Source of the DNA: SVTX01 sp045612105 | Lineage (GTDB): Bacteria; Bacillota; Clostridia; Oscillospirales; CAG-272 | DNA: 32,795 nucleotides | Direction: 5' to 3' | Assembly: GCA_045612105.1 (NCBI GenBank) | Contig: JAZKYL010000090.1 | Span: forward strand, 1 to 32,795 | Part shown: positions 1 through 8,502 of the stretch, piece by piece | Numbering within the stretch: the first letter of the stretch is position 1 | How the letters are laid out: each line of letters starts with the position of its first letter | Program-made: the position numbers and the translations under genes | The notes under the pieces: generated by a model | What the model saw: only the letters and a program-made list of their open reading frames with translations | What the model was told of the DNA's origin: nothing | The model's database searches: none

Positions 1-83
1 ATTTCAATAGATTTTATAAAAATGATTTTGTAATTGCAGCCGACTTTCGATGTAATGCGGCAAAAATTACTTTACCATTAATT

Positions 84-112
84 ATTATAGCAAATATATT
101 GCGAAATTGCAA
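84..112 (-). promoter_or_regulatory. leftward sigma-A-type promoter at window edge
   Basis: Read on the minus strand there is TTGCAA (112-107), a 17-base spacer and TATAAT (89-84). This would drive a gene lying to the left of the window, divergent from nagA. No coding region for it is inside the window, so the target is unknown. Both hexamers are close to consensus and the spacing is ideal, but the region is AT-rich and chance matches are possible. Confidence 0.45.
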
Positions 113-375
113 GAGGTTTGATTAAATTAGGTGCAAAATAGTATACGAATTTAGGGGGTGGTTTTTTTGCAAATTTTATAAAAAAATGCCACTGACAAAA
201 AAATAACTCTTTATTGTGATAAATAATTAACATTTACAACCTAATAAATGGTAATATTTACAATAATTCCAATTTATGACAAAAATCCACATTGATAAAA
301 AATTATCGAAATTCCCTTGAAAAAACAAAGGATTTACAGCACTATTCACATCTTTAAGAAAATTTTAAATACCTA
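113..375. other. AT-rich noncoding stretch
   Basis: About 260 bases between the leftward promoter and the nagA promoter. It is very AT-rich, has no open reading frame with a ribosome site, and shows no strong hairpin or recognisable RNA family. It probably holds only the control DNA of the two divergent units. Confidence 0.5.
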
Positions 376-404
376 TTGTAATATACTTGAAAATTTGGTA
401 TAAT
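376..404 (+). promoter_or_regulatory. nagA promoter
   Basis: TTGTAA (376-381), a 17-base spacer and TATAAT (399-404) lie about 35 bases upstream of the nagA start. This fits a sigma-A promoter with a short leader. No operator palindrome is obvious next to it. Confidence 0.6.
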
Positions 405-439
405 AAATATGTATGGCTATAAAATAGGAGGCGATGCCG

Positions 440-1615
440 ATGAAAATCTTGTATAAAAACGCGTATATTTATTCGGAATTGAATACCGGTGATCGACGGT
501 TTATACATGGCTGGCTTCTTACTGACGGTGAGCTTATTTTTGCTGTCGGTTTTGGCGAGTTTGACGGTGATTTTGGCGAAATTGACAAAACCGTCGACCT
601 CGGCGGCAAAATGATCGCACCCGGGCTTATCGACGTACATACACACGGACGCGCAGGCGGCGATTTTAACTCCGCCGATGCATCTCTTATGGCGAAAATG
701 TCCCGCTCCTATCTTGAAAGCGGAGTGACGAGCGTTATGCCTACGCTTGCATCGGATACCCTTGATGGACTTTATCGCTCGATCGAAAATATCGGCATAG
801 CGAAAACACAGGGAGCCGAAAATTTCATCGGTGTGCATCTTGAGGGCAGATATCTTAATAAAAAGAGAAGAGGAGCGCACGCGGAGAGCCTTTTAGCCCC
901 TCTTTTGGCGGATGAGATAGAGAAGCTTATAATAAAAATGAAAAAAGTCGGCGCGGCTCATGTCAGCGCGGCATTGGAGCTTGACGAGAGCGGTGAATTT
1001 ACAAGAACCGCTATTCAAAATGGCGCAACTCTGGGTCTTGCCCACACCGATGCCACCTATGCCGAGGCAAACAAGGCTTTCGAGAACGGCGCGGTGTCGC
1101 TGACTCACACCTATAACGCTATGTCGCCCTTCCATCACAGAGACGGCGGCGCGGTGGGCGCGGGTCTGATTAACGGAGATGTATATTGCGAGCTTATCTG
1201 CGACGGATTTCATGTTTCTCCCGAGGCGGTGAGCCTTGCGTATAAAATGAAGAAGGATAAGCTTGTTCTTATCACCGATTCGATGGAGGCGACGGGTATG
1301 CCCGACGGTGAATACAGTATCGCGGGTCTTCCTGTAACAGTTAAAGACGGAAAGGCGAGAACACACGAGGGTGCTATCGCGGGAAGCACGCTTTCACTTA
1401 TCGACGGTGTTAAAAATCTTGCGGCTTTTGCGGGGATCACTTTTAATGAGGCTCTGTATAATGCCACCGCCGCTCCCGCGAAAATGCTTGGCGTATTTGA
1501 TTCCGTCGGCTCGCTTGAGGTCGGCAAGATTGCAAATATGCTTGTGCTTGACAATGAATTAAATGTCCGCGAAGTCATCTTCAAGGGCAACAGCGTGAAG
1601 GTTACTACCTTTTGA
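440..1615 (+). CDS. nagA: N-acetylglucosamine-6-phosphate deacetylase
   Basis: Removes acetate from GlcNAc-6-phosphate in the cytoplasm, a step in amino-sugar use and cell-wall recycling. The protein is an amidohydrolase-fold metal enzyme of 392 residues, normal for the family. Visible motifs are DVHTHG (65-70), HLEG (133-136), H202 in LAHTDATY, H223 in THTYNAM, DGFH (255-258) and the catalytic Asp in TDSMEATG (D280). The start at 440 is chosen over the ATG at 434 because AGGAGG at 426-431 is only 2 bases from the latter and 8 bases from 440. An oddity is HLEGRY, where most NagA proteins have HLEGP(F/Y); the usual proline is arginine (R137). No nagB partner is present. Because of these deviations a related sugar deacetylase is possible, but NagA is the best name. 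Confidence 0.88.
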   Translation: MKILYKNAYIYSELNTGDRRFIHGWLLTDGELIFAVGFGEFDGDFGEIDKTVDLGGKMIAPGLIDVHTHGRAGGDFNSADASLMAKMSRSYLESGVTSVMPTLASDTLDGLYRSIENIGIAKTQGAENFIGVHLEGRYLNKKRRGAHAESLLAPLLADEIEKLIIKMKKVGAAHVSAALELDESGEFTRTAIQNGATLGLAHTDATYAEANKAFENGAVSLTHTYNAMSPFHHRDGGAVGAGLINGDVYCELICDGFHVSPEAVSLAYKMKKDKLVLITDSMEATGMPDGEYSIAGLPVTVKDGKARTHEGAIAGSTLSLIDGVKNLAAFAGITFNEALYNATAAPAKMLGVFDSVGSLEVGKIANMLVLDNELNVREVIFKGNSVKVTTF

Positions 1616-1640
1616 CAGGTAAATAAACTGCTTCACGCGC

Positions 1641-1747
1641 GAATTTTGCCTTGTCGGCAAAATTCATATACTATATTTGTGCCGCCGCAAGCGGCGTAAT
1701 AGAGATTGAAAAAATATAAGAAAGGCATACTGCCCATTCGCAGTATG
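1641..1747. repeat. cluster of three small hairpins between nagA and metG
   Basis: Three inverted repeats occupy the nagA-metG gap. The first has arms 1641-1650 and 1656-1665 (10 bp, 5-base loop), the second arms 1681-1685 and 1691-1695 (GC-rich, 5 bp), and the third arms 1726-1733 and 1740-1747 (8 bp, 6-base loop). None is followed by a run of T, so they are weak candidates for ordinary intrinsic terminators. The last lies just upstream of the metG ribosome site. They resemble in style, though not in linker sequence, the hairpin arrays in the ilv region. Confidence 0.5.
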
Positions 1748-1761
1748 TAAAGGTAATTACA

Positions 1762-3735
1762 ATGGAAAAGTATTACATCACAACGGCGATAGCCTACGCA
1801 TCAAAGAAGCCCCACTTCGGTAACACCTACGAGGCGATAATGACCGACGCTATGGCGCGATACAAGAGACAGATGGGCTTTGACGTATTTATGTGCACAG
1901 GTACCGACGAGCACGGTCAGAAGATCGAGGATCTTGCAAAAGAGGCTGGCATCACTCCCAAGGCTTACGTTGACGGCGTAGCGGGCGAGATCAAGACCCT
2001 TTGGGATAATATGAACGTAAATTACGATCACTTCATCCGCACCACCGACGATTATCACGAGGCGGCTGTTCAGAAGATATTTAAGAAGTTCTATGACAAG
2101 GGCGATATATATAAAGGTAAGTATGAGGGCTGGTACTGTACTCCCTGCGAGTCCTTCTTTACCGAAACTCAGGCGGAGGGCGGCAAGTGTCCCGACTGCG
2201 GCAGACCCGTGCAAAAGGCGGAGGAGGAGGCTTACTTCTTCAAGATGAGCAAATATGCCGATAAGCTTATGGAGCATATCGACACTCATCCCGAGTTCAT
2301 TCAGCCCGAGTCGAGAAAGAAGGAAATGGTAAATAACTTCCTTAAGGTCGAGGGTGGATTGCAGGATCTCTGCGTTTCCCGTACCTCCTTCAGCTGGGGC
2401 GTTCCCGTTGATTTCGACACAAGACACGTCACATACGTTTGGCTCGATGCGCTGACCAACTATATCACCGCTATCGGCTTTGATCCCGATAAGTCTTATG
2501 AGGAGCAGAGTGAGAAGTTCAGAAAATACTGGCCTGCGGACGTTCACGTTATCGGTAAGGATATTCTCAGATTCCACACCATCTACTGGCCTATCTTCCT
2601 TATGGCGCTTGATATGCCTCTGCCCAAGCAGATCTTCGGTCATCCCTGGTTCAATTTCGGCGCGGACAAGATGTCCAAGTCTCGCGGTAACGTTATCTAT
2701 GCCGACGAGCTTGCGGCAAGATTCGGAGTTGACGGCGTAAGATACTACGCGCTCTCGGAAATGCCCTTTGCAAATGACGGAAGTATTACCTATGAAACGG
2801 TTATCAAGAGATTCAACACCGACCTTGTAAATAACCTCGGAAACCTTGTAAAGCGTACACTTGATATGCAGAAGAAGTATTTCGATAAGGCGGTTCAGGC
2901 ACCCTCTGAGGCAGAGGAGCTTGACGGCGAGCTGAAGGAGGCTTGCGTTAAGGCATTTGAAGGACTCGTTAAGAATATGGATGCCTTCAAGGTTGCCGAT
3001 GCTCTTGAGTGCATATTCGAGATGCTCTCCCGTGCTAATAAGTATATTGATGAGACCACTCCTTGGACACTTGCCAAGGACGAAAGCAAGAAGGCTCGTC
3101 TTGGCACCGTCCTCTATAACCTCCTTGAGGCTATCCGTTGGGGTGCCGTAATGCTCCTGCCCTTCATTCCCGAGACCGCCGAAAGCATCCTTGCTATGCT
3201 TGCAACCGACAAGACCGCTTATACCACCGTCGGCACCGCAGATAAGTTCGGTGCGATCGTTGCAGGAAGCGTAGTTGGCGACTCCAAGGTTCTCTTTGCG
3301 AGAATTGACGAAGCGAAGATGCTTGCCGAGCTCGAAGCCGAGATGGCAGCAAAGAAAGCGGCTGCCGAGGCTGCGGCAAAGGCAGAGGAGAGACCCGAGA
3401 AGCCCGAGGGATGCGCGCTCATCGGAATTGAGGACTTTATGGGAGTTGAGCTTCGCACCGCAAAGATACTTGAGTGCGAAAAGGTTCCGAAGGCAAAGAA
3501 GCTTCTCAAGCTCCAGATCGACCTGGGCTATGAGAAGAGACAGGTAGTTTCGGGCATTGCTAAATGGTATCAGCCCGAGGATCTGATCGGAAAGAAGATC
3601 ATCGTTGTGGCTAACCTTAAGCCCGCAACCCTTTGCGGAATCGAGTCAAACGGTATGATCCTCGCGTCGGGCGAGGAGACCGTAAGAGTAGTGTTCCTCG
3701 ATAAGGATACTCCTCTTGGAGAAAGAGTAAGATAA
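1762..3735 (+). CDS. metG: methionyl-tRNA synthetase
   Basis: Charges tRNA-Met with methionine using ATP. The protein has 657 residues, the long form with a C-terminal tRNA-binding module. The class I catalytic signatures are HFGN (18-21, the HIGH motif) and KMSKS (303-307). A CxxC...CxxC zinc knuckle lies near residues 126-147. The anticodon-binding helical domain occupies roughly 360-510. It is followed by an Ala/Lys/Glu-rich linker and an OB-fold Trbp111/EMAP-like domain from about 550 to the end, including RTAKI, VVSGIAKWY and NLKP. The ATG at 1762 follows AAAGG at 1750-1754. No T-box or S-box was recognised in the short leader, only small hairpins. The next small gene may be co-transcribed, since no terminator lies between them. 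Confidence 0.97.
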   Translation: MEKYYITTAIAYASKKPHFGNTYEAIMTDAMARYKRQMGFDVFMCTGTDEHGQKIEDLAKEAGITPKAYVDGVAGEIKTLWDNMNVNYDHFIRTTDDYHEAAVQKIFKKFYDKGDIYKGKYEGWYCTPCESFFTETQAEGGKCPDCGRPVQKAEEEAYFFKMSKYADKLMEHIDTHPEFIQPESRKKEMVNNFLKVEGGLQDLCVSRTSFSWGVPVDFDTRHVTYVWLDALTNYITAIGFDPDKSYEEQSEKFRKYWPADVHVIGKDILRFHTIYWPIFLMALDMPLPKQIFGHPWFNFGADKMSKSRGNVIYADELAARFGVDGVRYYALSEMPFANDGSITYETVIKRFNTDLVNNLGNLVKRTLDMQKKYFDKAVQAPSEAEELDGELKEACVKAFEGLVKNMDAFKVADALECIFEMLSRANKYIDETTPWTLAKDESKKARLGTVLYNLLEAIRWGAVMLLPFIPETAESILAMLATDKTAYTTVGTADKFGAIVAGSVVGDSKVLFARIDEAKMLAELEAEMAAKKAAAEAAAKAEERPEKPEGCALIGIEDFMGVELRTAKILECEKVPKAKKLLKLQIDLGYEKRQVVSGIAKWYQPEDLIGKKIIVVANLKPATLCGIESNGMILASGEETVRVVFLDKDTPLGERVR

Positions 3736-3854
3736 TTGAAAAAATAAATCTTTTGTGTATGATCAGATATGATCGTATAGAGTTTTATTGTGAATTGTTT
3801 GCATAAAATGTGTAATAAATATTTGCCAACAAAATCAATCATTGGGAGGACTTT

Positions 3855-4037
3855 ATGAACATTTTAAAAACCATTTTTCAAAAAATGAAGAAAAAAGATA
3901 AAAAAGAGGACGAGTGCTGGTACAACAACGCTCATGAAAAGAAGAGAAAACGCTGGAATACGCCAAATGACGGCGGTTACTACAACGGTGCGCTTTTTGA
4001 TATGGCACAGGCTAACAAGGCTGCAAGAAGAAAATAA
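3855..4037 (+). CDS. small basic protein of unknown function
   Basis: I do not recognise this 60-residue protein. It starts with ATG behind a good ribosome site (GGGAGG at 3844-3849) and is followed 5 bases later by a strong intrinsic terminator, which supports it as a real gene. The N-terminal third is amphipathic and lysine-rich (FQKMKKKDKK). The middle is charged and aromatic (ECWYNNAHEKKRKRWNTPNDGG), and the tail ends in ARRK. There is no signal peptide, membrane segment or cysteine pair. A nucleic-acid-binding role would fit the charge but is only a guess. It lies 119 bases after metG and may share its transcript. Confidence 0.6.
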   Translation: MNILKTIFQKMKKKDKKEDECWYNNAHEKKRKRWNTPNDGGYYNGALFDMAQANKAARRK

Positions 4038-4042
4038 AAATT

Positions 4043-4080
4043 CCGCGTATAGTGCTTCGGTGCTATGCGCGGTTTTGTTT
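4043..4080 (+). terminator. intrinsic terminator after the small basic protein
   Basis: Stem arms 4043-4052 and 4063-4072 (10 pairs with one T-G), capped by a C-TTCG-G tetraloop at 4055-4060, then a T-rich tract GGTTTTGTTTT. It is a canonical Rho-independent terminator separating the metG unit from the marR operon. Confidence 0.85.
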
Positions 4081-4113
4081 TGATTTTAAAGACAAAATTC
4101 ACACAAAATTCAC

Positions 4114-4141
4114 TTGACTTTTTTAAAAACCGTGATATAAT
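4114..4141 (+). promoter_or_regulatory. marR-ABC operon promoter
   Basis: TTGACT (4114-4119), a 16-base spacer and TATAAT (4136-4141). The predicted start of transcription falls inside the palindrome at 4148-4160, so a protein bound there would block initiation. Confidence 0.75.
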
Positions 4142-4147
4142 TAAGTG

Positions 4148-4168
4148 GTTAATCATTAACGCATTAAC
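4148..4168 (+). promoter_or_regulatory. probable MarR operator
   Basis: GTTAATCATTAAC (4148-4160) is a perfect 6+1+6 palindrome, followed two bases later by a third half-site ATTAAC (4163-4168). It begins 6 bases after the -10 box and lies 39 bases upstream of the marR start. The position and symmetry are typical of autoregulated MarR operators. Binding is inferred, not shown. Confidence 0.65.
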
Positions 4169-4206
4169 TATTTTGTCGAAACTTAGTAAGAAAGGAGCTT
4201 TTTACC

Positions 4207-4740
4207 TTGACAGAGGAGAAAAACGACGTTATAATAAACGACTCCGAGAGTCACGCCGCGATAATACAAAAAACCATACATTCCTTTATCTGCGCAGACA
4301 TTCTGCACCGCCGAGTTATCGAGCAGTGGGCGTGTGACGCGGGAATGCATCGTTCTCAACACAGAATGCTGATGCATCTGACGAAATGCGAAAGTACACC
4401 GTCGCAAAAGGATCTTGCAAAGCATTTTGACATAAGTCCCGCCGCGGTTGCGGTTACTCTCAAAAAGCTTGAAAGTGACGGATACATCGAGAGAGGAAAG
4501 TGCTCTGAACGGTCCGATTCCCGATTTAATGAGATCAAGATCACCGAGCGGGGAAGAGATGCAGCTATGCAGAGCCGCAAATACTTCCAGCACGTAGATC
4601 AGGAGGCATTCAAGGGCTTTTCAGACGAGGAGCTTGAGACCTTCACGTCTCTGCTTGTAAGAATGCAGGAAAATCTGAAAAATATCGCTCCCTTGGAGAG
4701 CGAAAACGCAAATACCCCAAGAAAGGAAACCAAAGAATGA
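4207..4740 (+). CDS. MarR-family transcriptional regulator
   Basis: A 177-residue dimeric winged-helix regulator, probably repressing its own operon and the two exporter genes that follow. The DNA-binding region is about residues 62-115: helices TPSQKDLAKHF and SPAAVAVTLKKLESDGYIER, then the wing with SERSDSRFNEIKIT, which carries the family's D-x-R pattern. Long helices before and after would form the dimer interface. Translation starts at TTG 4207 behind AAGGAG (4192-4197). The gene overlaps the next by ATGA, so the first exporter subunit is translationally coupled. The palindrome at 4148-4160 is the likely target site. The ligand cannot be told from sequence; substrates of the exporter are the usual inducers in such operons. 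Confidence 0.9.
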   Translation: MTEEKNDVIINDSESHAAIIQKTIHSFICADILHRRVIEQWACDAGMHRSQHRMLMHLTKCESTPSQKDLAKHFDISPAAVAVTLKKLESDGYIERGKCSERSDSRFNEIKITERGRDAAMQSRKYFQHVDQEAFKGFSDEELETFTSLLVRMQENLKNIAPLESENANTPRKETKE

Positions 4741-6491
4741 AAAGATGGATGAAGTACGTAAAGCCGTATATGCTTTACTTCATTTTAGGACCTCTCTGTA
4801 TGATAATCGAGGTCATAGGCGAGGTTCTTATGCCTATGTATCTTGCCGAGGTCATTACGGGAGCCGTAAACAAGACCCTTACCGATAGCGATAGCCTGTG
4901 GGTAATGATTAAAATGATAGGAACCGCCGTTCTTATGATGATAGGCGGTGTGGGAGGCTCGTATTTCGGCGCGAAAGCGTCGGTAAACTTTGCCGCAGAC
5001 CTCCGCGCCGACCTTTTCCGAAAGGTGCAGGGCTACAGCTTTGCAAATATTGATAAATTCTCCACGGGATCTCTTGTAACCAGACTTACAAACGACGTAA
5101 CACAGATACAGCAATTTATCAATATGATGCTCCGTATGATGCTCCGCTCACCCGGAATGCTTATCGGTGGCGTTATTATGGCGATAAGACTCAGCCCCTC
5201 GCTTTCCGTGGTTATGGCGGTGACCATACCGCTTCTTCTGGCGGCTATGGCGTTTATAATCGCCCGCGGTATGCCGAGGTTCTCAAAAATGCAGACCAAG
5301 ATAGATGCCCTCAACTCCACCGTTCAGGAGAATATCACCAACGTGCGCGTTGTAAAATCCTTCGTAAGAGAGGATTTTGAGAGCGAAAAGTTTGAGTCGG
5401 CAAATAAAAACCTCAAGGGCGCGGGAATGTCGGCTATGAAGAATATGATCTTCATGCAGCCCGTTCAGACCTTCTTTATGTATATCACCACGGGACTCGT
5501 TATCTGGTTCGGCTCTCAGCTGGTTATAAATAACTTCGACGCGGGCATCACCGCCTTCGGAGTTGGCGAGCTGTCGGCATTTATCAACTACGTGACGCAG
5601 ATACTCTTCTCGCTTATGATGGTGACCTTTATGCTCATGTTCTCTTCGAGAGCACTTGCTTCGGCTAAGAGAATCAAAGAAGTGCTTGACGAGGAGCTTG
5701 ACATCACCGACCTTGAGAGCGCCGACAAGAGCGCAACCGTTGAGCGCGGTGAGATCGAGTTCAGAAACGTAACCTATCGCTATTACAAGAACAGCGAGGA
5801 GCCTGTCCTGTCGAATATCGACCTTAAGATCGAGGCGGGAAGCACCGTGGGAATCATCGGCTCCACGGGCTGCGGTAAGACCACTCTCGTTTCTCTCATT
5901 CCTCGTCTTTACGACACCGACGAGGGCGAGGTTCTTGTTGACGGCAGAAGCGTCAAGGACTACACCCTTTACAATCTCCGTGAGGGCGTCGGAATGGTGC
6001 TTCAGAAGAACGTGCTTTTCTCGGGTACTATTGAAGAAAACCTCCGTTGGGGCGATGAACACGCCACCGACGAAGCTATGTTTGCCGCCGCCGAGAGTGC
6101 ACAGGCAGACAAATTCGTCAAGAATTTTACTAACGGATATCAGACCGAGCTCGGTCAGGGCGGTGTAAACGTTTCGGGCGGACAGAAGCAGAGGCTTTGT
6201 ATCGCAAGAGCCCTCCTGAAGAACCCAAAGATCATCATTCTCGACGACTCCACCAGCGCCGTCGACACCGCAACCGAGGCGCAGATACGTCGCGCCTTCC
6301 GCGAGGAGCTTGCGGCATCCACAAAGATCATTATCGCGCAGAGAATCTCTTCGGTAAAGGATGCCGATATGATCGTGGTTATGGACGACGGCAGAATAAC
6401 AGGAATCGGAAAGCACGACGAATTGTTGCAGAATAATATCGAGTATCAGGAGATATTCAACTCCCAGATCTCGGGAAAGGACGGTAACTGA
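4737..6491 (+). CDS. ABC exporter half-transporter, degenerate-site subunit
   Basis: A 584-residue membrane-spanning ATPase with an N-terminal six-helix exporter domain (about 1-320) and a C-terminal nucleotide-binding domain. Motifs seen are Walker A GSTGCGKT (375-382), signature VSGGQ and Walker B IIILDDSTSAVD. The residue after the Walker B Asp is Asp (D504) instead of the catalytic Glu. That is the hallmark of the non-catalytic site subunit in heterodimeric exporters such as TM287/288 and BmrC/BmrD. Its start overlaps the marR stop, and the partner gene begins 2 bases after its stop. It probably exports a drug, peptide or lipid; the cargo is unknown. Confidence 0.93.
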   Translation: MKRWMKYVKPYMLYFILGPLCMIIEVIGEVLMPMYLAEVITGAVNKTLTDSDSLWVMIKMIGTAVLMMIGGVGGSYFGAKASVNFAADLRADLFRKVQGYSFANIDKFSTGSLVTRLTNDVTQIQQFINMMLRMMLRSPGMLIGGVIMAIRLSPSLSVVMAVTIPLLLAAMAFIIARGMPRFSKMQTKIDALNSTVQENITNVRVVKSFVREDFESEKFESANKNLKGAGMSAMKNMIFMQPVQTFFMYITTGLVIWFGSQLVINNFDAGITAFGVGELSAFINYVTQILFSLMMVTFMLMFSSRALASAKRIKEVLDEELDITDLESADKSATVERGEIEFRNVTYRYYKNSEEPVLSNIDLKIEAGSTVGIIGSTGCGKTTLVSLIPRLYDTDEGEVLVDGRSVKDYTLYNLREGVGMVLQKNVLFSGTIEENLRWGDEHATDEAMFAAAESAQADKFVKNFTNGYQTELGQGGVNVSGGQKQRLCIARALLKNPKIIILDDSTSAVDTATEAQIRRAFREELAASTKIIIAQRISSVKDADMIVVMDDGRITGIGKHDELLQNNIEYQEIFNSQISGKDGN

Positions 6492-6493
6492 TA

Positions 6494-8494
6494 ATGGCAA
6501 GAAGCTTAAGTGAACTTCAGAAGCAATATCATAGCTCGTCCAAGCCCGGGCAGAGAGGTCCCGGCGGTCCGGGTCCTCGCGGCAGAGGTCCCGGCGGCCC
6601 CGGCGGTCCCGGCGGCAAGCCCAAGAACACCAAGAAGACCATCGGACGCCTCCTCGGTTACGTGGGCAAATATAAGGCGCTTTTCTTCGTAGTGCTCTTC
6701 TTTATGATGCTCAACACAGTACTCTCGCTGATAGGCGGTTATATGACCAGACCTATTATCAACCGTCTTTCTGAATACGTTGGTCTTGAAGTTGATGCTG
6801 AGACCCTTAACAGCCCCATATATCAGGCGCTTGACTCGGTTATTGAAACCGTCAAGAATGGAGCCACGGGCTTTATTGCATCGATAGTCGGAGACGGCTA
6901 CAACGACACGGCGGCATCGGTAATGTTCTACATTTTAGCCACCATAATGATCCTCGTTTGCATCTATCTTTTCACCATAGTGACAAATTACCTGCAGGCG
7001 AGAGTTATGCTGACTATCTCGCAGAACTCCATTGAAAAGATCAGAAACGACCTTTTCGTAAAGCTCCAGAAGCTTCCCGTCAGATATTTTGACACCCACC
7101 CTACGGGTGAGGTAATGTCGAGATTTACCAATGACGTTGACAATATCGACGTTATGCTCAACAACTCTCTCACAAGCATCGTTTCGGGAGTAATTACCCT
7201 TATAGGAACTCTTGTGTTTATGATCACCACAAATCCCTGGCTGACGCTGATCACCGTGGTTTTCGTGCCGCTCTTCATACTCTTCAGCTCGAAAATAGCG
7301 AAGAGCTCGCGAAAGTATTATTCGGGTCAGCAGGCGGCTCTCGGCGCGGCAAACGGCTACGTTGAGGAGACCGTTACGGGACAGAAGGTGGTCAAGGTGT
7401 TCAACCACGAGGAGACCTGCTGCGAGGAGTTTGAGATCCTCAACGAGGATCTTCGCGACAAGCAGATGAAGGCTCAGTTCTTCGGCGGTATTATGGGTCC
7501 TATCATGCACAATACAAGTATGATAAGCTATTCCATAACCATTGGTGTGGGCGGATTCCTTATGGTAAGAGGAATGCTTGACCCCGGCGCGCTTCAGCTC
7601 TTCGCCCAGTATTCCAAGCAGTTCAGTATGCCGATAAATAACATCTCCCAGCAGACCGCGTCGATCTTCTCGGCTCTTGCGGGTGCTGAGCGTGTGTTTG
7701 CGGTTATGGACGAGACCCCCGAAGTGCCCGACAGGGAAGAGGCCCTTGATATGCCCGACATGAAGGGCGACGTGACCTTTGAGAACGTGACCTTCGGCTA
7801 CAATCCCGATAAGGTCATTCTCAAGAACATTTCACTCTACGCGCACCCCGGACAGAAGATCGCTTTTGTTGGTTCTACGGGCGCGGGCAAGACTACGGTT
7901 ACCAATCTTCTTTCCCGCTTCTACGATATAGATTCGGGTAAGATCACCATCGACGGAGTTGATATTCACGACATCAAGCGCGATTCGCTCCGCTCCAATA
8001 TCGCGATGGTTCTTCAGGATACCCATCTCTTTACGGGAACAGTTATGGAGAACATCCGCTACGGCAGACCCGATGCCACCGACGACGAGGTCATTCAGGC
8101 GGCAAAGACTGCTTCGGCGCATAGCTTCATCATGCGTCTTGAAAAGGGCTACGAAACTATGCTTGAGGGCGACGGCGCAAACCTCTCCCAGGGTCAGCGT
8201 CAGCTTCTTAATATCGCAAGAGCCGCAATATCCAAAGCTCCTATCCTCGTTCTCGATGAGGCGACAAGCTCGGTCGATACCAGAACCGAGCGGCATATCG
8301 AGCACGGTCTGGCAAGACTTATGGCAACCAGAACTACCTTCGTTATCGCTCACCGACTCTCTACCGTCCGTAACTCTAACGCTATTATGGTGCTTGAGCA
8401 GGGCGAGATCATCGAGCGCGGTACCCACGATCAGCTCCTCGAAATGAAAGGACGCTACTACGAACTCTACACCGGCAAACGCGAATTGGATTGA
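6494..8494 (+). CDS. ABC exporter half-transporter, catalytic-site subunit with Gly/Pro-rich N-terminus
   Basis: The partner of the preceding protein, 666 residues. It has a cytoplasmic N-terminal tail, a six-helix exporter domain (about 55-380) with a large extracytoplasmic segment between the first two helices, and an ATPase domain. Walker A is GSTGAGKT (460-467), Walker B is ILVLDEATSSVD with catalytic E589, and the signature is LSQGQ where LSGGQ is usual. The first 50 residues carry an unusual low-complexity stretch of GPGG/GPRG units (about 19-42) encoded by imperfect 9-base repeats. Together with D504 in the partner this gives one active and one degenerate ATP site. The gene ends 8 bases before a long terminator hairpin. 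Confidence 0.93.
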   Translation: MARSLSELQKQYHSSSKPGQRGPGGPGPRGRGPGGPGGPGGKPKNTKKTIGRLLGYVGKYKALFFVVLFFMMLNTVLSLIGGYMTRPIINRLSEYVGLEVDAETLNSPIYQALDSVIETVKNGATGFIASIVGDGYNDTAASVMFYILATIMILVCIYLFTIVTNYLQARVMLTISQNSIEKIRNDLFVKLQKLPVRYFDTHPTGEVMSRFTNDVDNIDVMLNNSLTSIVSGVITLIGTLVFMITTNPWLTLITVVFVPLFILFSSKIAKSSRKYYSGQQAALGAANGYVEETVTGQKVVKVFNHEETCCEEFEILNEDLRDKQMKAQFFGGIMGPIMHNTSMISYSITIGVGGFLMVRGMLDPGALQLFAQYSKQFSMPINNISQQTASIFSALAGAERVFAVMDETPEVPDREEALDMPDMKGDVTFENVTFGYNPDKVILKNISLYAHPGQKIAFVGSTGAGKTTVTNLLSRFYDIDSGKITIDGVDIHDIKRDSLRSNIAMVLQDTHLFTGTVMENIRYGRPDATDDEVIQAAKTASAHSFIMRLEKGYETMLEGDGANLSQGQRQLLNIARAAISKAPILVLDEATSSVDTRTERHIEHGLARLMATRTTFVIAHRLSTVRNSNAIMVLEQGEIIERGTHDQLLEMKGRYYELYTGKRELD

Positions 8495-8502
8495 TATAAT
8501 AC

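Noticed and set aside
434..439. nagA start at the first ATG
   Set aside because: The AGGAGG site is 2 bases away, too close; the second ATG at 440 has 8-base spacing.
1616..1761. Met T-box or SAM riboswitch before metG
   Set aside because: The gap is too short, and no T-box core sequence or S-box motif is present.
5283..6500. Long open frame on the minus strand opposite the first ABC gene
   Set aside because: It is antisense to a clearly conserved ABC transporter and has no recognisable protein features.
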